In this document: positions 58,579 through 64,000 of the stretch, in pieces
Numbering within the stretch: the stretch's first letter is position 1
Layout: each line of letters begins with the position of its first letter
Assembly (NCBI RefSeq): GCF_000499285.1
Contig: NZ_AWUN01000001.1
Location: forward strand, 434,001 to 498,000
DNA from: Bifidobacterium sp. 7101
GTDB lineage: Bacteria; Actinomycetota; Actinomycetes; Actinomycetales; Bifidobacteriaceae
Direction: 5' to 3'
Length of the DNA stretch: 64,000 bases
Program-made: the position numbers and the translations under genes
The notes under the pieces: model-generated
Database searches by the model: none
Seen by the model: only the letters and a program-made list of their open reading frames with translations
What the model was told of the DNA's origin: nothing

Positions 58579-59913
58579 ATGAGCGACTCAACAACCCCGG
58601 CATCGGACGATTCTGAACTTTTGCAGGCGCATAAGGCCGCACTTGCTGCAGCTCAGCGGGATCCACTGTTATCGCCCGAGACCGGCAAACCGGTTCCCAA
58701 GAAGACCCTGTTTCGGTTTGGCGCGAGCTTCCTGGCCTTCGGCATTCTGTGGATGTCGGGCCTGGGAATTGTCAGCATCGTGCTGCTTCCAGAGCATCTC
58801 AAGCAGGTCCCAGGCATTGCTCCCGAGGCGTTGATGGGCATAGTCAATGCCTGTACCGCTGTGGCTTCGCTGGTCTCCAACCTGGTCTTTGGAAACTTCT
58901 CTGATCGTAGCCGCTCCCGGTACGGGCGTCGAACGCCGTGGGTCCTGGGCGGTGCAGTCCTGGGCGGTGTGACCCTGTTCCTGACGGGCATGACCACCAA
59001 CCCGGTCCTACTGACCATCGTCTATTGCCTCTGCATGTTCGGCCTGAACTGCATGATCGCCCCTATGGTGGCCATCCTGTCCGACCGCGTGCCATCCGGT
59101 GTGCGCGGGACCCTGTCCGCCTTCTATGGAGCAGGCTCTACCATCGGTTCGCCCATCGGCTCTCTTATCGGCGCGGCCCTGGTGACCCATATGTTCACGG
59201 GTTTCGTTCTCGCCGGTGTACTCATGTTCCTGGGTGGTGTCGTGGCCATTCTGATCATGCCCAGGGAAGGCTCGGCTGCTTACCTGCCCAAGGACGAAGG
59301 CACCCTCATGGATGTGCTCAAGTCTTTCCAGCCTCCGCGCTTCCATGGGGCCCATGACTTCTATAAAGCCTTTGTCGGAAGACTCTGCATGTTGCTGAGC
59401 TACCAGATGATCTCCGCCTATCAGCTCTACATCATCGAAAAGTATGTAGGTCAAACCGTAACCCAGGCTGCCGCAACCATTTCGGTCATGTCAGTCATCA
59501 CCATGGTGGTATCTCTTTTGGGTTCTTTGGTCTCCGGCCCGATTTCGGATTTGATCGGACGGCGCAAGGTGCCGGTGGTCGTCGCCTCCGTCCTCTTCGC
59601 TCTCGGCATTGCCATGCCCTGGATCAGCCCCACGGTCATGGGCATGTATCTATACGCCGGCATCGCCGGGTTCGGTTATGGAGTCTATTCTTCCGTCGAC
59701 CAGGCGCTTAACGTCGATGTCCTGCCCAGCAAGGAGGAAGCCGGCAAGGATCTCGGCATCCTCAACCTGGCCACCACGCTGGGGCAGATGGCCGGCCCTC
59801 TGGTCATGTCCTTCATCACGCTGAACTGGGGATATGCGGCGGCCTTCCCCACGGCCATCGCCTTCGCCCTGTTGGGATGCGTCTTTATTCTGATGATCAG
59901 AAACGTCAAGTGA
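58579..59913 (+). CDS. MFS sugar transporter
   Basis: 444 residues with 12 hydrophobic segments after a cytoplasmic N-terminus of about 50 residues. Between helices 2 and 3 is the MFS motif GNFSDRSRSRYGRRTPWV, repeated in degenerate form between helices 8 and 9 (GPISDLIGRRKVPVV). The wording resembles glycoside symporters rather than drug pumps. ATG 58579 has GAGGT 7 nt upstream; TTG 58561 is also in frame. First gene of an operon with three glycosidases; it presumably imports the glycoside they split. Confidence 0.88.
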   Translation: MSDSTTPASDDSELLQAHKAALAAAQRDPLLSPETGKPVPKKTLFRFGASFLAFGILWMSGLGIVSIVLLPEHLKQVPGIAPEALMGIVNACTAVASLVSNLVFGNFSDRSRSRYGRRTPWVLGGAVLGGVTLFLTGMTTNPVLLTIVYCLCMFGLNCMIAPMVAILSDRVPSGVRGTLSAFYGAGSTIGSPIGSLIGAALVTHMFTGFVLAGVLMFLGGVVAILIMPREGSAAYLPKDEGTLMDVLKSFQPPRFHGAHDFYKAFVGRLCMLLSYQMISAYQLYIIEKYVGQTVTQAAATISVMSVITMVVSLLGSLVSGPISDLIGRRKVPVVVASVLFALGIAMPWISPTVMGMYLYAGIAGFGYGVYSSVDQALNVDVLPSKEEAGKDLGILNLATTLGQMAGPLVMSFITLNWGYAAAFPTAIAFALLGCVFILMIRNVK

Positions 59914-59964
59914 CACCGACGTCTGTGGACATACAGGAAAACCATGCAAAGGAGCAGAAGATTC

Positions 59965-61320
59965 ATGAATAGGAAGGCAGAACCGATTTGGGTTGCAACC
60001 ACTCGGCAGCAGGCCATGCAGGAACAGCACTTGGCTGTCTCTGCGCTGGAGTCATCGCCCGATCTGGAATACACCGGCGGTAAGTTGCAGACTCTGCGAG
60101 GGTTTGGCGGCTGCTTCAATGAGTTGGGGTGGCTGCCCTTGCAGGAGCTGGGGAAGGAGAAACGTGATGGGGTCATCCGTGAGCTCTTCAGTCCTGACGA
60201 GCTGAATCTGACCTTCAACAGGACCCCGGTGGGCGCCAATGACTTCGCCGCGGGTTGGTACAGCTACGACGAGACCGACGGCGACTATGACCTGGAGCAT
60301 TTCAGCGTCGAACATGACGAGCAGACCCTGATTCCATACATCCGCCAGGCCCAGAAGTACCAACCGGACATGGGACTGTTCGCCAGCCCTTGGAGTCCGC
60401 CCACCTGGATGAAACGGCCCAAGGTCTACAATTTCGGGCGAATCGACATGAGCGAACGCAACCTATCTGCTTATGCCCGTTATCTTCTGCGGTATGTACG
60501 CGAGTATGACCGCCGCGGCATCCACATCGACCAGCTGCATGTGCAGAATGAGGTCTTCGCGGACCAGAAGTTCCCATCCTGCCTCTGGTCCAGCGAGGAC
60601 ATGCGCATCTTCATCCGCGACTACCTGGGTCCTCTCTTTGCCAAGGAGGCTCCGGATACGGCCATCTTCCTGGGAACGCTCAATGGTCCCGAGGATATGA
60701 AATTCGCTCCCGAAGGCATGATCCTGGAAAACTACAACCGGTACGTGGACAACATTCTCTTCGACGAGAACTGCCGCAGGTACATCGCCGGCATCGGTTA
60801 CCAGTGGGCCGGCCAGCATGTCATCGAGCGCACCCACCAGTCCTGGCCGGAGATTGAGCTGGAGCAGACCGAATCCGAATGCGGTATGGGCGGCAACACC
60901 TGGGAATACGCCGAATACGTCTTCTCGCTGGTCAACCGGTATCTTCGGGCTGGAGCAACCTGCTACACCTACTGGAACATGGTCCTGGGTCAGGGCATAT
61001 CCACCTGGGGTTGGCGGCAGAACTCCCTCTTCTCCGTCGATACTGCCACTGGCCAGGTCAGACGGAATCCCGAGTACTACGTCATGCGCCACTACTCACA
61101 CTATGTGCGCCCGGGCGCTCGCCTGCTGGATACCCGCGGTCATTTCAGCTCCATGGCCACAGCCTTCGAAAACCCGGATGGATCGATCGTTGTCGTGGCA
61201 CAGAACGCCTTGGATCGTGCCATGCCCTTCTCCTTCTCCGGGCCGGAAGAAGACGGCGAAGGGAGTCAAGGTTTTAAGGCGACCCTTGAGCCACGATCCT
61301 TCAACACCTTCGTCCTATAA
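59965..61320 (+). CDS. GH30 family glycosidase (glucosylceramidase/beta-glycosidase type)
   Basis: 451 residues, no signal peptide, so intracellular. The GH30 barrel starts at GFGGCFNE; the acid/base is Glu196 in HVQNEVFAD and the nucleophile is Glu303 in EQTESECG. A small beta-sandwich forms the C-terminus. GH30 subfamily 1 enzymes cleave beta-glucosides, beta-xylosides or beta-fucosides; the specificity here is open. ATG 59965 has AAAGGAG 10 nt upstream; ATG 59944 is also in frame but lacks a site. It lies 51 bp after the MFS gene. Confidence 0.88.
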   Translation: MNRKAEPIWVATTRQQAMQEQHLAVSALESSPDLEYTGGKLQTLRGFGGCFNELGWLPLQELGKEKRDGVIRELFSPDELNLTFNRTPVGANDFAAGWYSYDETDGDYDLEHFSVEHDEQTLIPYIRQAQKYQPDMGLFASPWSPPTWMKRPKVYNFGRIDMSERNLSAYARYLLRYVREYDRRGIHIDQLHVQNEVFADQKFPSCLWSSEDMRIFIRDYLGPLFAKEAPDTAIFLGTLNGPEDMKFAPEGMILENYNRYVDNILFDENCRRYIAGIGYQWAGQHVIERTHQSWPEIELEQTESECGMGGNTWEYAEYVFSLVNRYLRAGATCYTYWNMVLGQGISTWGWRQNSLFSVDTATGQVRRNPEYYVMRHYSHYVRPGARLLDTRGHFSSMATAFENPDGSIVVVAQNALDRAMPFSFSGPEEDGEGSQGFKATLEPRSFNTFVL

Positions 61321-61353
61321 ATTGAGATTCTTAAAGTAAGATTGGAGTTCATC

Positions 61354-63438
61354 ATGACAGACAACGCAGTCCGCACGCGCCTTCCGGACAAGCTCATCTT
61401 CGGATGCGCCTACTACGACGAATACATGCCCTATGAGCGGGTGGACAAGGACATGTCCATGATGAAGTCCGCCGGCATCACCACCATTCGTATCGCCGAA
61501 TCCACCTGGAGCACCCTGGAGCCCCAGCCCGGCGTATTCGACTTCAGCCATGTGGACCGGGTGCTGGAAGCGGCTGGACGCTTCGGCATTCAGGTCATCG
61601 TGGGCACGCCCACCTATGCCGTCCCCGCCTGGCTGGTCGCCATGCATCCGGATGTTCTGGCGGACACCCCCAAGGGCCACAACCGGTATGGCGCTCGTCA
61701 GATCATGGACATTGTCAATCCTTCCTACCGGTACTATGGCGAGCGCGTCATCCGCAGGCTGATAAGCCATGTGGCGGACAACCCCCAGGTGATCGGCTAC
61801 CAGGTCGACAACGAGACCAAGTACTACGACTGCGTATCGCCCGACATGCAGCGCCTCTTCGTCAAGGATCTGCGACGGCGCTTTGACAATGATCTGGACC
61901 GTCTCAATGCTGCCTTTGGCCTGGACTACTGGTCCAACAGGATCGACTCCTGGGAGGACTTTCCCGATCTGACCGGGACCATCAATGCATCCCTGGGGTC
62001 GGCCTTCGATCGCTTCCGCCGAAGCCAGGTCAGCCGCTACCTGGCTTGGCAGGCTGGCATCGTGCGCGAATATGCCCGCGACGACCAGTTCGTCACCCAC
62101 AACTTCGATTTCGACTGGGGCCCGGGCTGGTCATATGGCGTCCAACCAGCCGTCGATCACTTCGAGGCGGCCGAATGCCTGGACGTGGCCGGTGTGGACA
62201 TCTACCACCCCACTGAGGATGACCTGACCGGCAAGGAGATCGCCTTCGGCGGGGACATGACCCGCAGTCTGAAAGGTGGCGCCAACTACCTGGTCCTGGA
62301 AACCGAGGCCCAGGGGCAGAATGGCTGGTTGCCCTACCCGGGCCAGCTGCGGCTGCAGGCATACAGCCATCTGGCATCGGGTGCTGACGGAGTCATGTAT
62401 TGGCACTGGCATTCCATCCACAACTCCTTCGAGACCTACTGGAAGGGGCTGCTTTCACAGGATATGGAACCCAACCCCACCTATGAGGAGGCCGGCCAGT
62501 TCGGCAGGCAGATAGCGCAGAAGGGTGTGGGGGAGCACCTGGTCAACCTTCAAAAGCGCAACAAGGTCGCCATCATGGTGGGCAACGACTCCCTGACCGC
62601 CCTGGACTGGTTCTCCCTGGAGACCGGCTTCCCCCGTCAGCAGGGGCAGATCTCCTACAATGATGTGGTCAGACGGGTCTACGATGCCCTCTTCGAACTC
62701 AACATCGAGTGCGACTTCATCAGCGACAAGGCTGACCGGTCCCAGCTGGGCCGCTATGCCATGGTCCTGGTTCCTGCCCTTTACAGCAGCAATGAGGATA
62801 CGCTGAAGGCCCTGGCTGATTATGTCCGTCAGGGAGGTCACCTGGTGGCCACGCTGCGCTCCTTCGTGGCGGACGAGAACCTCAAGGTCTGGCATGACAA
62901 GGCTCCCCACCTGCTGACCGACGTGTTCGGCATCGACTACAACCAGTTCACTCGTCCCGGCAAGGGTCTGACCCTGGATCTGCACGGGTCCGACCAGGCC
63001 GGACTGGCCTGCCAGGGACTGATTGAGCTGCTGAATCCGAGACCAGGCACTCAGGTCCTGGCCTCTTATGACCACCCGGTCTGGAAGCGGTACGCAGCCG
63101 TGACCCGTCATGATTACGGCCAAGGCAGCGCGGAGTGGATCGGCACCCTGCCGTCGGATCAGGGCATGCAGATGTTGCTTTCGGATGCGGCGGATGCGGC
63201 TGGCTTGAACGGTCCCGCCCGGGACTTGGCTGGTCTGGTCACCGTGCGGGAGGGCATCAATTCCCTGGCAGAGCAGGTTGCCTACCTGCTCAATTATTCC
63301 TCCAAGGAGGTCAGGCTCGACGCACCCTATGAGGGGCATTTGCTGGTTGCTGACGGACAGGCCGATCCTCAGGCGCATGTGGACCAGGGCCAGTCCATGA
63401 CCATAGGACCCTGGGACCTGGCAATCATTGTTCGATAG
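61354..63438 (+). CDS. GH42 beta-galactosidase
   Basis: 694 residues, cytoplasmic. The TIM barrel covers about 12-400 with acid/base Glu154 in GYQVDNETKYY and nucleophile Glu316 in YLVLETEAQG. A trimerisation (Rossmann-like) domain follows, then a C-terminal beta domain. It hydrolyses terminal beta-galactosides; related GH42 enzymes also accept alpha-L-arabinopyranosides. ATG 61354 has GGAG 6 nt upstream (ATG 61342 is in frame). Third gene of the operon. Confidence 0.92.
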   Translation: MTDNAVRTRLPDKLIFGCAYYDEYMPYERVDKDMSMMKSAGITTIRIAESTWSTLEPQPGVFDFSHVDRVLEAAGRFGIQVIVGTPTYAVPAWLVAMHPDVLADTPKGHNRYGARQIMDIVNPSYRYYGERVIRRLISHVADNPQVIGYQVDNETKYYDCVSPDMQRLFVKDLRRRFDNDLDRLNAAFGLDYWSNRIDSWEDFPDLTGTINASLGSAFDRFRRSQVSRYLAWQAGIVREYARDDQFVTHNFDFDWGPGWSYGVQPAVDHFEAAECLDVAGVDIYHPTEDDLTGKEIAFGGDMTRSLKGGANYLVLETEAQGQNGWLPYPGQLRLQAYSHLASGADGVMYWHWHSIHNSFETYWKGLLSQDMEPNPTYEEAGQFGRQIAQKGVGEHLVNLQKRNKVAIMVGNDSLTALDWFSLETGFPRQQGQISYNDVVRRVYDALFELNIECDFISDKADRSQLGRYAMVLVPALYSSNEDTLKALADYVRQGGHLVATLRSFVADENLKVWHDKAPHLLTDVFGIDYNQFTRPGKGLTLDLHGSDQAGLACQGLIELLNPRPGTQVLASYDHPVWKRYAAVTRHDYGQGSAEWIGTLPSDQGMQMLLSDAADAAGLNGPARDLAGLVTVREGINSLAEQVAYLLNYSSKEVRLDAPYEGHLLVADGQADPQAHVDQGQSMTIGPWDLAIIVR

Positions 63439-63507
63439 ACCGGCTTCGGGCTGACCGGACTAAATATATGAGTGGATTAGTGCTCCGAAAGAAAGGAAGG
63501 TGCCCAG

Positions 63508-64000
63508 ATGGCATCAAGAAAGTTGACGGAGGACCTGCCCTACCGCAATCCCGACCTAAGCGTGGATGAGCGAGTGGCCGACCTGGTGGGCCGGATGACC
63601 CCTGAGGAGAAGGTGGGCCAGATGATGCAGCTTGATGCCCGCTCGGGAGTGGACAAGGAGGTGGTGGATCAGCACGCCGGGTCCCTGCTGCATGTCTCTC
63701 CGCAGAACATGATCAAGGCTGACAAGGCCGTTCATCGCACCCGTCTGGGCATTCCCCTGCTGATTGGTGACGACTGCATCCATGGCCATTCCTTCTTCCG
63801 CGGGGCCACCATCTTTCCCGAGCAGCTGGGCATGGCAGCCTCCTTCGACCCTGAATTGGTCCAGCGGATGGGGCGGGCCACAGCCCAGGAGGTCGCCACA
63901 ACAGGCGTCCACTGGACCTTCTCTCCGGTGCTTTGCATAGCCAGGGACACCCGCTGGGGCCGGGTGGATGAGACCTTCGGCGAGGACCCCTTCCTGATCG
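63508..64000 (+). CDS. GH3 beta-glucosidase-type glycosidase (partial, runs off the right edge)
   Basis: The first 164 codons are seen. ATG 63508 has GAAAGGAAGG 7 nt upstream. The N-terminal GH3 barrel text is clear: MTPEEKVGQMMQLDARSG, then GIPLLIGDDCIHGHSFF, FPEQLGMAASFDPEL and FSPVLCIARDTRWGRVDETF. The nucleophile Asp region lies beyond the window. GH3 enzymes remove terminal beta-glucose, beta-xylose or alpha-arabinofuranose. Fourth gene of the operon, 69 bp after the GH42 gene. Confidence 0.9.
   Translation, partial: MASRKLTEDLPYRNPDLSVDERVADLVGRMTPEEKVGQMMQLDARSGVDKEVVDQHAGSLLHVSPQNMIKADKAVHRTRLGIPLLIGDDCIHGHSFFRGATIFPEQLGMAASFDPELVQRMGRATAQEVATTGVHWTFSPVLCIARDTRWGRVDETFGEDPFLI

Noticed and set aside
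1-64000. Recoded stop codons genome-wide (TGA or TAG as sense)
   Set aside because: Both TGA and TAG end many intact genes here normally, and the interrupted genes involve both codons.

Overview
The window reads as one stretch of a Bifidobacterium chromosome. G+C is high except in one island. Sortase-type surface proteins, arabinose- and galactose-directed glycoside hydrolases, LacI, TetR and AraC local regulators and ATPase-less sugar ABC importers are all typical of bifidobacteria. An insect (bee-gut) lineage is my inference and is not proven by the sequence.

Left third (1-25.2 kb): five large, same-strand paralogous genes for secreted cell-wall proteins. Each complete copy has a signal peptide, a Pro/Thr/Ser-rich spacer, a Listeria-Bacteroides (Flg_new) repeat, seven RCC1 blades, a second Flg_new repeat, seven more RCC1 blades, an LPxTG-like motif and a membrane tail. 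One copy (gene A) carries an in-frame TGA and runs off the left edge. Another (gene D) is out of frame at a run of 12 C (12 G in the coding strand) just after the signal peptide, which looks like a phase-variable OFF state. The genes share a leader/ribosome-binding motif and similar hairpin terminators. Two unrelated cassettes interrupt the array: a LacI regulator convergent with a GH127/GH146-type beta-L-arabinofuranosidase, and an ABC-2 exporter with its TetR regulator.

25-31.4 kb: a decayed, gene-poor stretch. It holds a pair of opposed fragments with Gly-rich/Cys-pair tails, a membrane-anchored hypothetical protein, a Panacea-domain (PanA-like) antitoxin with a frameshifted possible toxin partner, the tail of a broken gene, and a MarR plus DHA2-type MFS efflux operon.

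31.7-41.2 kb: an arabinogalactan or galacto-oligosaccharide locus. It has a giant secreted GH30 enzyme interrupted by one in-frame TAG between its two catalytic glutamates, two ABC permeases, a lipoprotein binding protein and an AraC regulator.

42.5-47.9 kb: an A+T-rich island bounded by a 31-bp direct repeat. The right copy is the 3' end of tRNA-Arg(CCT). The island carries an HNH-like zinc protein of unknown role and a Fic protein whose catalytic His is Gln, with no recognisable integrase.

48-57.6 kb: core genes: an endonuclease/exonuclease/phosphatase-family membrane protein, xseB and xseA, a fused acyl-CoA dehydratase activase-like protein of 1807 residues, and a maltose/galactoside-type acetyltransferase. 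57.6-64 kb: a TetR regulator divergent from a sugar operon (MFS symporter, GH30, GH42, GH3), the last gene cut by the window edge.
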